Positions 22,169-33,449 of a DNA stretch of 64,000 bases are shown here, in pieces. The stretch spans positions 1,210,876 through 1,274,875 of the forward strand of contig NW_006767433.1 in the NCBI RefSeq assembly GCF_000264995.1, written 5' to 3'. Source of the DNA: Punctularia strigosozonata HHB-11173 SS5 (taxonomy: Eukaryota > Basidiomycota > Agaricomycetes > Corticiales > Punctulariaceae). The notes under the pieces are model-generated. The model saw nothing but the letters and a program-made list of their open reading frames with translations, was not told the DNA's origin and searched no databases. The translations under genes and the position numbers were made by a program. Position 1 is the stretch's first letter. Each line of letters begins with the position of its first letter.

Positions 22169-25100
22169 ATGCTGTGAGTCCTCCTCTCTAATACACTCCC
22201 GCTTCCCGTTCATCCACCTCCCGCTCCTCCAGCCCGAACAACGCCCAGCAACAGCAACCGCCATTCGCCTCGCCCTCCTCCCCCGCAAACCCCAACGGCG
22301 GCTTCAACCTCGACCCCTCCGCCGCCGCCAAGCAGATTGCCGCCCTCAACGCCGTCAGCCATGCCCGCATGGCCCAGAACCAGAACAACCCCCGCGGCGG
22401 CGCGTACCCGTCCTTAGGCGCCGGGGCGGGCGTCATCGTCGGCGGCAGCATGGCGGCAGGAGGATCACAAGGCGCGCTGGCAGGCCTCGGCGGAGGAGGA
22501 GGAACAATCTCGGGATCTTACCCCGGCGCATTCTCGCTCCCCGCCTCCGTCGTCCCCGGACACGATCCTACCTCCCTCCCTCCCTCCGCCGTCGCCGCCG
22601 CCGCCACCAACAACACCACCTCCTCCCTCCTCCCCGCCTCCTCCTCCTCCTCCTCCAACATGAACCCGAACGCGCACGCGAACGCCCACATGAACCCCCA
22701 GATCGCGGCGCAGTACGCCCAGCGGCGGCACGCCTTCCTCGTCAACCTCGCCAACCTGCACGCGAACGCGAACAAGCCGCTCCCGCCCGCGCTCATCGGC
22801 GCCGCCGCTTCCGCCGCCGCCGCCGCCGGCGGCTCGACCAACCACCCGCCGTTCGACCCCGCGCTCTCGGCATGGAAGCCCCCGCTGCTCGATCCGACCG
22901 GCGCGCCGGGCGTCGTGCGCATCGCCGGCAAAGAGCTCGACCTCTTCCGGCTCTGGACCAGCGTCGCCCAGCTCGGCGGCATCCAAAAGGTAATCCCACC
23001 CCCCCTCTCTCTCTTTTTTTTTTTTTTTGCGTCCGTTCGGAGCTTAGGCTGACGAGGGACGTGCGTCGGCTAGATACATCAGCAAAATGCGTGGCCGACC
23101 ATCCTCAGCTTCCTCGACGTGCCCGAGCAACACCCCCACCCGCAAACCGGCGTGCCCCAGCCCACCGCGCCCGCGCTCGTGCAGCTGTACAACGCCGTGC
23201 TCGCCCCGCTCGAAGCCCTCGTCCGCCGGCAGACCTCAGAGCGCCAAGCCATGGTCGCCCGCCAGGGGATGCAGCAGCAGCAGCAGCAGCAACAACAACA
23301 AGCACAACAACAGCAACAGGCGGCCTTCGCGATGCAAGGCCGCGCCCCGCAGATGCCGGGGTCGGGGCAGATGCAGCTCAACAACGCCGGGGCGGGGAAC
23401 ATGATGGGCATGTCCGCGCCCGCCGCCGCCCCTACGCCCAACCCCAACCCGACCGCGAACGTCAACGGCGCCGCGCGCTTTCCCGGCAATATGGCTATCA
23501 TGCAGCCGCCGCATCCACCGCAACAGGCGCAGGCGCGGCCGACGCCCGAGGCCGGGTCGTTCGACGACGGCGCGCACCTTAACGGCGTGAACGGACAGGT
23601 CGGAGGCGACCTGTCGGCCGAGTTGGCGAACGCGGCGAACGGGATCGGAATGGGGCAGGGTACGATGATGGGGGAAGAGGAGGGCAAGAAGCGCAAGGCG
23701 GAAGCGGACGAGGCGGACGAGAAGCGGGCGAGGCAGAAGACGGGTCAGTCACGAATCGGCCCCCCCACTGCCACACACTGACGCCTCTTTTCTCTTTTTC
23801 TCTTTTGCTCTTTGCAGAAGCACAGGACGGCGTTATAGTAAGCCGGCTACCTAATCCCGCGTTGGCCACGAGCATGACTGACGCGCCCGTGCAGCCATCC
23901 GACCCCGACCAAAAACCTGCCATCCCCGCGGCCGCCACCGCGCCACGGCCCCGGGCCATCCCATCGCGCCGCAAGATCGAATACGTGCCGATCGGGCGCG
24001 AACCGCCCACGCACGGTGGACGCGACCTCGTCGCGCTCCGGGCAGAACAGCAGCGGATCGCGTCCCGGCGGCCCCTGCGCGACCTGGCCGACTGGGGCGC
24101 GGTCGACATCGGCGCGCTCGCGCTCGCGCTCCGCTCGCGGCTCGCGACCGAGCTGTCGTACGCGCTCACGACCTTCACCCTCCTCTCCGCCCTCCGCGCG
24201 CGCAACCCCGGCGAGCCTACGCCGCTCCCGCTCCAGCACTGCGGCGAGCTGCTCGACGAGACGCTCGACCTTTTAGAAGACGTCGCGTTCGAGGGCGTGC
24301 CGGACCCAGGGGTGGACGTTGCGGACGCGACGCCGGTCGCGACGCACCGCCGGCTCGTCGCGCGCGTGGTGGAAGACGGCGCGGACCCGTTCGCGGCGCT
24401 CGCGCGGCCGCAGGGGTGCAAGGACCCGGACGCGGGCCCGGTCCCGCGCCGGGGCGAGCTCGTGCTCGCGATCACCAACCTCCTCCGGAACCTGGCCGTC
24501 AACGAGCAGAACGCGCCGGTCGTGGCGCAGCACCCGCGCCTGCTCGACGTCCTCCTCCGGCTCACGTGCCTCGCGTCCGAGTCCGAGTCCGAGGCGGAAG
24601 GAGGCCTGCGCGCGGCGTCGCCCGCGCTGTCGCTCGCGGACCTGCTCGCCGTGCGGCGCGACGCGCTGCACGTGCTCGTGAACGTCGCCGCCGCCGTCCG
24701 CTTCTCGTCCGCGGCGCAGGACGTGCGGCTCGCGCACCGCGCCGCGCGCCTGCTCGCGTCCTTCCTCGTCGACCCGGACGAGGCCGTCTCGCCGCTGCGG
24801 CTGCTCGCGCACGGCGGCGGGAGCGCGAGCGGCCCGCCGGCGACGGCCGACATGGCGCTCGACGCGTTCGGCCGGCTCAGCCAGCCGGACGCGAACCGGG
24901 AGGTGCTCGCGAAGGCGCTTCCGGTGGGGTGGATGTGGACGCTGCTCGGCGCGCTCACGCGCCGGCTGCCGGTGGCGGACGCCGACTTTGCGCTCGTGCT
25001 CTCGCGCGAGACGTGGCTGCTGCACGTGGAGAAGGTGGTCATGGCGCTCTACTCGCTCGCGTACCTCGCGCCGCCCGCGCTGAAGAGGCGCGCGAAGAGG

Positions 25101-25451
25101 GACGCGGGGCTCGGCTTGCCCGCCGTGCTCAGGCGGTTCGTGAGGCGGGGCGTGTTGGAGGAGAACGCGACGCTGCGCGCGTGGCTCGTGATCTCGGCCC
25201 GGCGCGCGGCCGAGGCGCTCAGGGTGATCGACGCGGCGAGGGACGAGTTTGACGACGGGGGCGGGGAGGCGGCGCTCGCGCCGGTGCTGAGCTTTGGAGT
25301 GGGGTACGGCGAGGTCGGGGAGGGCGCCGTCGAGCGCGGGACGGGCTTGTTGGGCGGGCATCAGGAGGAGATGACGTGGCGGGTGATGGTGCTTCGCGAT
25401 CTGGACGAGGTCATGTTCGGCGAATTGGAGAGTCTGGTGAGGGTCGAGTAA
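22169..25451 (+). CDS. SWI1: SWI1/ARID1-like subunit of SWI/SNF
   Basis: ARID-bearing subunit of the SWI/SNF remodelling complex. Exons are 22169-22173, 22233-22989, 23074-23743 and 23818-25451; all phases agree and give 1021 residues. The first coding exon is only ATGCT. A Gln/Ala/Ser-rich low-complexity region leads to the ARID at about 210-290: VVRIAGKELDLFRLWTSVAQ, LGGIQK joined by splicing to IHQQNAWPTILSFLDV. A poly-Gln tract follows. From about residue 540 an alpha-helical repeat region matches the BAF250/SWI1 C-terminal type (LVLAITNLLRNLAVNEQN, LHVLVNVAA, MALDAFGRLSQPDANREVLA, HVEKVVMALYSLAYL). GC content is extreme and causes antisense frames of up to 487 codons, which I left out. 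Confidence 0.88.
23272..23319 (+). repeat. poly-glutamine tract in SWI1
   Basis: CAG/CAA codons, 16 in all, with one Ala, between the ARID and the C-terminal helical region. Such tracts are common in SWI1 relatives. Confidence 0.85.
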
Positions 25452-25670
25452 GGCGGGGGGGGGGGGGGGTTGTTGATTATCCGTGTTGTGTGTTGTGGCT
25501 TTTTTGCTCCCTTCCTCGATATCCTTACCTCTCGCGCGTGCTCCATGTTTTATTACTGTACTTATAACCTCGCGATGTTGTGGCTCTGTCAAAGCGGTCG
25601 GGGGGTATAACGGTGCAGCAATAACGATAACTACAACATGATGGGCAGTAAAGCGCGCGGGTACGGCAGA

Positions 25671-28600
25671 TCAAGATCGCGGTCGGTCGAAGAGATACAG
25701 GGTGCCGCCAATGTCCCCGCTGGAACATGACACGAATCAGAACGTTTGCTGACGGGACGACGAAGGCGACTCACACAACCAGAGGAAGTTCGCCCTTGGA
25801 CACGTCCCCGAGCGAACAGTAGCCAATGTCGTGCGGGACGGACGCGATGACCTGCCCGTTCATGCCAAGGCGTGAGCCTTTGGTCATGTCCCACAGCCGC
25901 ACCTTGCCTGAAGTACGCATCACGTAATCAGCTCGTGTGCACGACCGACCGAGGGGGGTCACAAATAAGGTCACGAACCGTCTGCGCCCGAAGTCACCAG
26001 ACTGAGCGGGCCCAGCAAGTCACCGACCCACTCCATGTGGAACACGCCGTAGTGGTCCTTGACGGGCACGGGAACGTGCGGGTGCTCGAATACGTACAGC
26101 GCGCCGCGCGAGAGGTCGCGCGGGTCGTACACCTCGACGATGTCGTCGGAGCGCGCGAGGGCGAGGTAGAGCCCGTCCGGGCTGTACGACATCACGTTCA
26201 CCTCGCCCGACTCGTCCGCGAGCTGCGGCGAGGCGGAGGAGAGCGCCGGGTAGTCGAGCCGCTTCTCGCGCCGGATCGGCGTCTCTAGCGCCGTCGCCTG
26301 CGTCGCTTCCCGCGCCGGGGTCATCGCGGTCCGCACCGAGTTCGTCGCGTACTCTACCCGGTTCTCCCTGTCCTCGAGCTCGACGGGGAAAATTCGCAGC
26401 CGGTGGACGTCGCGTTCGTCGATCGTGACCATCGCAAGCTCGGTTCCTGCGGTCGGGGGCCCATGAGTTCAGGAAGGACAGATGTGGGAATAGGAAAAGA
26501 AACGGACCTCTTGGGTGGATGGCGAGCGAGTCGCCGGCCTCCTCCCCAGAGAAGGTACACAATTCGCTGCCGCTTTCGTCGAATGCCTTATGCCTACCGC
26601 CGACCGTGCCCGGAAGCGGCTCCGTGGACACGAAGAAGACGTCGTCGGTACCTTCCCGGCCCCAGGTCGCGCTCCCGGCGGAATGGCCTTGAGCATACCT
26701 CGCGATTGGGAACGTCTTGGGCCGGACCTGCGAGTAGAGCGGCGCATTCAGCGGGTCGCCCGTGTCGGAGCCGTACATGCGGACGCGCCTGGCGAGGATG
26801 CGGAGTAAGCAGATGAGCGAGGTGAGCAGATGGGGGAAGGACTCACCCGTCGCTGCAGGTAATCGCGAGCCGGGCCGAGTCCGGTCTGAAGTGCAAATCT
26901 TGCGGCGTTGCGGGGAGCTTGACTAGACGGGAGATTGGTAATCAGTCTTTGACGAGTGTGCGGGGGACGGATCGAACGACGTACCGCGATCCATTTGTAC
27001 CGGTATGGAGCCCGCCATGGTACCGAGATCCCACGTACACACGAAGCCGTCGTTGGCGCAGCTCACCAACCTGTTTGGGCTGATAGGCGTGTCAGTTCCA
27101 CGCCTTCCTAAACGAAGGTCGTTGCTCGCTTACACCACAGGATGGAACGCGACGTCGTTGACGGTATAGTACTTGGGTTTTGACCACTCGTAGCGCAACT
27201 CGATTGGTCTGCTTCCGGTCAGCATGTCGGTGGCGGGAAGCGTTTTAATCCCGCTTCTCCATTGAACATGGCCACGGGGTGGGTCGGTGGGAGACTCCTG
27301 AATAAGATCGTGTCGGATGGGCGCGAGCGCAGAATCCGCGTCGCGCCGCACTTCTAGCAGGACGAGGTTTCCTGATGTATTGTATGCGTTGGGTTCTTCT
27401 GAAGACGACGGTCATAGGAGGGTCACGGGCGGGGCTACTGAATACTGACCATCCACTTCATGAGGTTCATCCGGCTCGCCGCCCGCGGTCGCGCTGGAAA
27501 TCACGATTCGGTTCCCTCGCTGAAGGACCTTGGTGATAGCTGGGAAGCAGAACACGTTAGGCATTGCGTTACGAGTCTCCCTGTGGCCTCGAGCTCACAT
27601 CCATCTCCTATTTTGATGCTGCCGGCCAGTCGAAGGCCGAGCAGAGTAGCCTTATGTGGAGATCTAGCAGAACAGGCAGAGGGGCGTGTTTGGTTGTATG
27701 GATCCACCATCAGATGTCTGCGCCGGAAGCGAGGGCGTAACCGCGATCGGCCCTATCACGATAAGTAGGTCAGAACAGGCTCAACGGACGGTCTTGCTCT
27801 GCGCACGTTCACAGGAGGCACCCAAGGTACGTTACCGGCCTGAGACCAGTCGTAGCCTTCAAAGGGGTTCGGACCTCGCGGGATGGTAGGCCGCTCCGGT
27901 GGCACCGTTTCCCTCAGGCTCAGCCCCGATAGATTCGACTGAAGATTCGAAACTGGCGCAGGGCGTTCGGTAGGTACCGGCACAGGGGACTGGCACGAAA
28001 TCGTTTAGTATCTGTATGATAGACGGAGGCGGTACACGATAGCGTACCAAGAGGTGATTATACCACGAGTCAACCCAGTCGTTAATATCTTCGTCGGAGT
28101 TATCGGCGGCTGGCGTGGCTCTGGTCGAATTGTATACGGCTATTGGAGCAATTGCCTCATCATCCGAGTCGAGGACGATAGCGTCCGTCTGTGTGCCGGA
28201 GCCTCTGAGTTCCATCGACAGGACGGGCATCGCGTTGTTATGACGTGGAGTGTGCCTCAGCGGCGCCGGGCCTCTTTGTGATCTCGGGGTTGCAGAAGTA
28301 GAGTAGGACGGGTGGGATAGGCGTGCAGCTCCCTGCGAGGGTAGATATTGGCTGCCTCCCATTGCCTTCACGGAAGGCGCGTTTCCCTGAGGTTTATTTG
28401 GCGTGTTTTGGCTGGAAGAGGGGCCAGCCGTCGCGTTCGGAGCGGTAGTTGGACTTGGACGCGGGATCGGGGGAGGTGGTAGTGTGTTGGGTTGGGACAA
28501 ACGAGGTTTCTTCCACGCAGGGCGCCAGCGTTTAGCGCTTCCATGGGCGGCCTGGGAGCCTCCATCGGATCTCACTAATAACGGCGACTCGGAATTAGAG

Positions 28601-28833
28601 CGTTTCACGGTGGTAGGGGTGCCATTGGGTGCGTTGAGGCGGCTGCGTTTGGGGGAGGGCAAACGCGCGGGGGGTGCGGGTCGCTTGGACGGCAGGATCT
28701 CGATTTCGTCTTCTTCAGTCAGATCGATTGTCTCCGCAACTTTGAGGCTCGACTTCGACGAGATTATTGGAAGAGGCCGAGACGCCGCTCCGCACCCTGG
28801 AACGGGGGCGCTCAAACGACCGGACATCGCCAT
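25671..28833 (-). CDS. WD40-repeat protein with disordered N-terminus and two SUMO-interaction-like motifs
   Basis: Starts MAMSGRLSAPVPG at 28833. The first 300 residues are disordered. They hold ETIDLTEEDEIEIL and, later, AIVLDSDDEAIA, both of the hydrophobic-plus-acidic form of SUMO-interaction motifs, and a bipartite basic stretch (KRPAPPARLPSPKRSR) fit for nuclear import. A beta-propeller follows over many short exons: YYTVNDVAFHP, VSCANDGFVCTWDLGTM, LHFRPDSARLAITCSDG, VMSYSPDGLYLALARSDDIV, MEWVGD with TSGADG, VRLWDMTKG. The last exon ends GGTLYLFDRPRS at stop 25671. At least eight introns are present and not all borders were fixed. No named orthologue is recognised; a nuclear, SUMO-linked role is inferred. 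Confidence 0.75.
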
Positions 28834-29080
28834 GGTATCTGCTCCAGCGATTCACTCGTGGATGTCTGCAGGCTCGGCTGCCGGCTACGTGCTGTTGTTA
28901 GATATGCAGACAGACGAGGAATGGCAAGCGATATGTCGGAGGCGGAGACGGTGGCCCAAGTATAGTCACAACGGACGGTGGCGCCGAACGCGTCGGTCAC
29001 GCGCTCCGAACTAATATTGTGTGCTCCGTCTTCCTAATTCCAATGGACACCGCTCAGCCGCTTTACCTCCCTCCTCTGCA
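28834..29080. promoter_or_regulatory. divergent promoter, WD40 gene / dehydrogenase gene
   Basis: 247 bases between divergent start codons. A CT-rich stretch precedes the dehydrogenase start, as is common in fungal promoters. No TATA box seen. Confidence 0.4.
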
Positions 29081-30949
29081 ATGCTCCGCTCAGCGCGATA
29101 CCTGGCTCGGTGCTCGACCATAGTGTCTTCCAGCAGGAGATGGGCCCACGCACCGTCGCTGTCCTACCTCAAGTCCGTCACCGCTGATGACCTCCAGCAC
29201 TTCTCCCGCATCCTCCCCGCGACGTCTATCATCTCCACGCTCCCTCCCACGTCCGCGCCTGCGGACGACCTCGCGGCGTACAACGATGACTGGATGGGCA
29301 AGTACCACGGTAGGGCGAGCACCGTCCTCAAGCCGCGCTCGGTGCAAGAAGTAAGCGAGATCGTGAAGTATTGCAACGAGAAGGGGATCGGGATCGTCCC
29401 GCAGGGTGGGAACACCGGGCTCGTCGGCGGGAGCGTGCCTATAGGCGACGAGGTTGTGCTTAGCCTGAGCAACATGTCGAAGGTTCGGTCGTTTGACCCC
29501 GTCTCTGGTATGCTGTCGACATGCGCTTCTCTTTCATTGCTTGCGCCGAGAATTACTTCCCAGGCATACTGGTCGCAGATGCGGGCTGCGTGCTGGAAGC
29601 TCTGTCGGAATATATTGCGAAGGAGGATCACATCATGCCTTTGGACCTTGGTGCGAAAGGAAGGTAAGGTCCTTGTCCTCCCATCGTGCTTTCGCTATGA
29701 CTCACTCGTCGCCAGCTGTCAGATCGGCGGCAATGTCTCCACGAACGCCGGCGGCTTGAGGTTACTTCGCTATGGCTCATTACATGGGTCGGTCCTCGGG
29801 CTAGAGGTTGTTCTCCCCGACGGCACTATCCTGGACCTGCTCACCACATTACGGAAAGACAACACCGGTGCGGTTCTTAGATTCAGTGCCCGTAGGTAAA
29901 CCTTGCTGACATTATATACAGGCTATGACCTAAAGCAGCTCTTCATCGGCGCGGAGGGCACGCTCGGCATCGTGACCGGCGTCTCGATCCTAACTCAACC
30001 GACCCCACAGTCGACGAGCAACGCCGTGCTTGCCCTGCCCACGTTCGACAACGTCCTGCCGCTGTTCAAGACGGCGAAGCGGCAGCTGTCCGAGATCCTC
30101 TCCGCGTTCGAGTTCTTCGACCGCGAGGCGTACGGGATCAACATCAAGCACAACGCGGGCCGGGCGCTGTCGAAGGACGAGATCGGCGACGCGGAGTGCT
30201 TTGTGTTGTTGGAGACGAGCGGAGGTAGAAAGGAGCATGACGAGGAGGTATGCTGTCTACGATGACAAAAAACCCTCCGTATCCGCGCTCATTCAGTGTA
30301 TCCAACAGAAACTGAACGATCTCCTCGAGGGACTGCTCACGGCCGATGAACCTTTGATCACCACCGGTGTCTTGTCCCAATCACCGACCCAGTTCGCGTC
30401 GTTGTGGACGCTGCGCGAGGGCATTACCGAGGCGGTATCGAAGGAGGGCAAGGCGTACAAGTACGACATCACCATTCCTCTCCAGAAATTCAAGGAAGTA
30501 GTGGACACGACGAGGGAGCACCTCCGTTCTAAGGGTCTTCTTCACGACAAGGCAGTTAGGCACGTCATTGGTTATGGTCACGTCGGCGATGGTATGCATC
30601 GTTTTCCATACATCGGATACCTTGTACTGATGGGTCAAACAGGCAATCTACACCTAAACGTTGTCGCTGATGCGTACTCGCCTGAAATAGAAGCTGCTCT
30701 AGAGCCGTTCATCTATGAGCTCGTCGGCAAGTCACTTTGTCTACCTATACACGCCCCTCAGACATGCGCACTAACCTCCTGACAGCATCCTTCAAGGGCT
30801 CAATATCCGCCGAACACGGTATCGGCCGACATAAGACGCAGCACCTGCACTACTCGAAGAGCGAAGCCAGCATCGAGTGGATGAAGAAAGTCAAAACGCT
30901 CTTTGACCCCAAAGGCATCATGAACCGGGGAAAAGTCGTCATCCCATAG
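29081..30949 (+). CDS. DLD2: mitochondrial D-2-hydroxyglutarate / D-lactate dehydrogenase (DLD2 type)
   Basis: FAD flavoenzyme oxidising D-2-hydroxyglutarate or D-lactate in the mitochondrial matrix. The N-terminus [20 protein letters not shown] is Arg/Ser-rich and free of acid residues, like a presequence. The FAD-binding PCMH fold shows [20 protein letters not shown] and [20 protein letters not shown], where the His of related enzymes is replaced by Leu-Arg as in this family. Then [10 protein letters not shown], and the C-terminal domain with GYGHVGDG spliced to NLHLNVVAD and [13 protein letters not shown]. At least five introns of 50-70 bases are visible; the one after DPVSG ends at GGCATACTGG. 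Stop at 30949. Which of the two substrates is preferred cannot be told from sequence. Confidence 0.92.
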
Positions 30950-31169
30950 CTTGCCTTATGAAACTATCCGCTGTACCATGCGTCTCCACGGCGATCTTTG
31001 TATCCATAGATTTCGCTCTACTATCCTTGCGTCGTGGCTGCAAAAATGTGGCTCGCCGATCAACGACGGACGTGGGCAAACAAACACGCGCAAACACAGC
31101 TTTTGACACCAATCCCAGGGTTAGGGTGCTCGAACCTTAACCTCATCCGCTGGTCCCCAGTCGCAAGTG

Positions 31170-33316
31170 ATGGTAACCCCCAATCCAGGTTTTTTCTGTC
31201 CAGAGTACGCGGGCTGACCACAGGACATCGCTGTTATATCTTAGCCGATATTCCAAGATGTGTCCGGGCTTGCGGTCAAGTTTTTCATCCAGAAGGACCT
31301 TCCGGAGCAGCTACAGGCCGAGCTATGTGAAACCATCGCGGTACGGCGCTGCAGACGTTCCATGCTTCGCGCTCTTTGATTCCGTATGACAGTCTCTCGG
31401 AGGACGGGTAGAGCAGAAGGTGCCCCGGTCGGGGTACATCCTCGTTCAGCAGGGGACAGCCGAGGAAGAGCGTCTGCGCCTTTGCTGGACGAGCAAGCAA
31501 CGGCCGGAGCGCTACTTCGTGCCGTACACCTTCGTAGAAGCGTGCAAGATCGCAGGGATGCTGCTTAAGCAGATCTTTGTCGAGAACGGGGAGCCGATCA
31601 AGATGCACATTCACTCGAGCATCGCGAACGTGAACGCGCGGGCGGCGTTGAGCGCGAGGATCATGGTAGGTTGTCCTTGGAAACATCGGATCTGGCGGTG
31701 CGCTGATATACGTGTCGTTGTCATCAGCACTCTGGAGGCGACCCGACGGCCTCGATCCAGTCCGCCAAGGTCATCCTCGCCGACCCTAACACGGACATAT
31801 TCGCGCACCTCGTCAACTCCTTTCAGCAAATGCAGGACAAATACGTTGAGAATTACCTCTGGGTGAAGAAGTGCATTGACCGGGGCCAGGTCCTCTACAC
31901 GCCTATGGTGTACAAGAACCCGGGAGGTAGAAGAGCTGGAGAAGAGTGAGCGGCAGCTTTTCTTTGGTTCCGATCACGATCAGGGGTCAGTTAACACGAG
32001 TGCCTATACAGGAGGATACAGTTCAACGAGGAAGACGAGGAGCATCTTTGCCAGTGGATCGCGATGAAGATACCTTACAAGGAGACCGGTGGCCGCACGG
32101 GTAACAGACTCTACCAGCAGCTCGTAGAAATGGTACGTTTCGCGCACCCCCCCCCTCTCTCTCTCTCGATATTCCGTCCATGTCATGCGTCTCCATTCAA
32201 AAAGGGCAACGAACCGGAATACCATTGGGTCAACCGCCACACCTGGCAGTCCTGGCGCGAGCGCTACAAGAAAAACTCGGCGCGGCTCGATCAGCGCATC
32301 TCTTTCATCGTCCAGGAGCGCAAACCCCTCGTCGGCGAGAAGGGCCAGTACGCGTTCGTGCGCCAGCCGGAGGAAAAACCGAAGCGCACGCGCAAGAAGA
32401 CCGCCAAGGTCGAAGACCAGCCGCACCAGCCGTTCGATCCAGAACTCGGGCAGCAACCGGGACCGTCGCATTTCCAACAGGGCGCGGTGGATGACCACCA
32501 CGCGCAGCTGATGCAAGGCGCGTATATCCCGCCCGCGATGCCCTACCCGTATCCGCCGCCGCCGATGGCGTTCCCGATCGGCGGCCCGATGGACCCGTCG
32601 ACCCCGCGCAAGCCGGCCGAGCGTGAGGAGGTGGAGGATCCGGACGACAGCGCCGAGTGGCAGATCAGGGAGGGTAACGAGCCGCCGCCGGCTTGGGCGA
32701 AGAGGAAGGCGGAGGAAGAGGAAGCCGAGCCTAACAAGCGGCCGAGGACTGGGGCTGTGTATGTTTACGACATTTGGCTGTTCGTCTTTGGGCCCATTCG
32801 TGCTTAATCGTGTTTGTTTTTCTCCCCCGCAGGGAGGTGCCGTACGCTGCTATTCTTGCCGGGTTGGCCGTCGCGGACCCACAGACGCTGGCCAGTATGC
32901 ACATGATGGACCGCGAGCTGTATTCCATCGCGCGTGATCATCGCTTCACGCTTGAGGAGGTTCGTGAGCTGCATGTCTTCGGCGCCGTTGGTCGATGCAT
33001 CGTATTCATGCGTTTGTCTATCGCTCAGGTGCAAGAGTACTTCAACAAGACCGGGGACCTCGAGCGTACCAGAGAACGCTTCCGTCGGATGCGAGAACAA
33101 CTCAGCCGTTTCATCGAAGAAGAAGACGCACAAGCAGGAGTCGCCCAAATCACACAAGCGCAGCCTGCTCTCCCGGTTCAGCAAGGTCTCGCACTACCTC
33201 CCGCGTCTGCTGAAGGCCAGCCCGAAGAAGGACCCAGGCCTGACCCGGGGCTTAGCCAAGGAGTGTCTTCCACCACGTTGCCGTCAGAGGGTTCGCAACT
33301 GAACAACGCAGCCTGA
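31170..33316 (+). CDS. RAP1: RAP1 telomere-binding protein
   Basis: Telomere protein with BRCT and Rap1-type Myb domains. The proposed first exon is ATG alone (31170-31172), spliced from GTAACC to 31245, giving MPIFQDVSGLAVKFFIQKDL. This start is inferred. Exons 31245-31340 and 31393-31665 join to ELCETIA-SLGGRVEQKVPRSG, a BRCT pattern, and the BRCT ends near ENYLWVKKCIDRGQVL. The Myb fold reads RRIQFNEEDEEHLCQWIAMK, then NRLYQQLVEM and HTWQSWRERYKKN. A basic Pro-rich linker follows. A C-terminal helical part holds EVPYAAILAGLAV and, once a 69-base in-frame intron (32957-33028) is removed, FTLEEVQEYFNKTGDLERTR. The stop is at 33316. Confidence 0.87.
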
Positions 33317-33449
33317 TGTTCCGGACTTCGTGAATATTGGCATTATTCGTCATGTTCGGCACTTGCACAATATGTCTTCGCCAGTAATCTTTTGATACGC
33401 TATGTCTGTGCCATATGATACTGCAACAGGATGCGACCACTGTAATACA

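Noticed and set aside
23579-25592. Minus-strand open frames of 487 and 439 codons opposite SWI1
   Set aside because: Ser/Arg-rich compositional shadows of a GC-rich coding exon. The sense strand has a coherent SWI1 product with matching splice phases.
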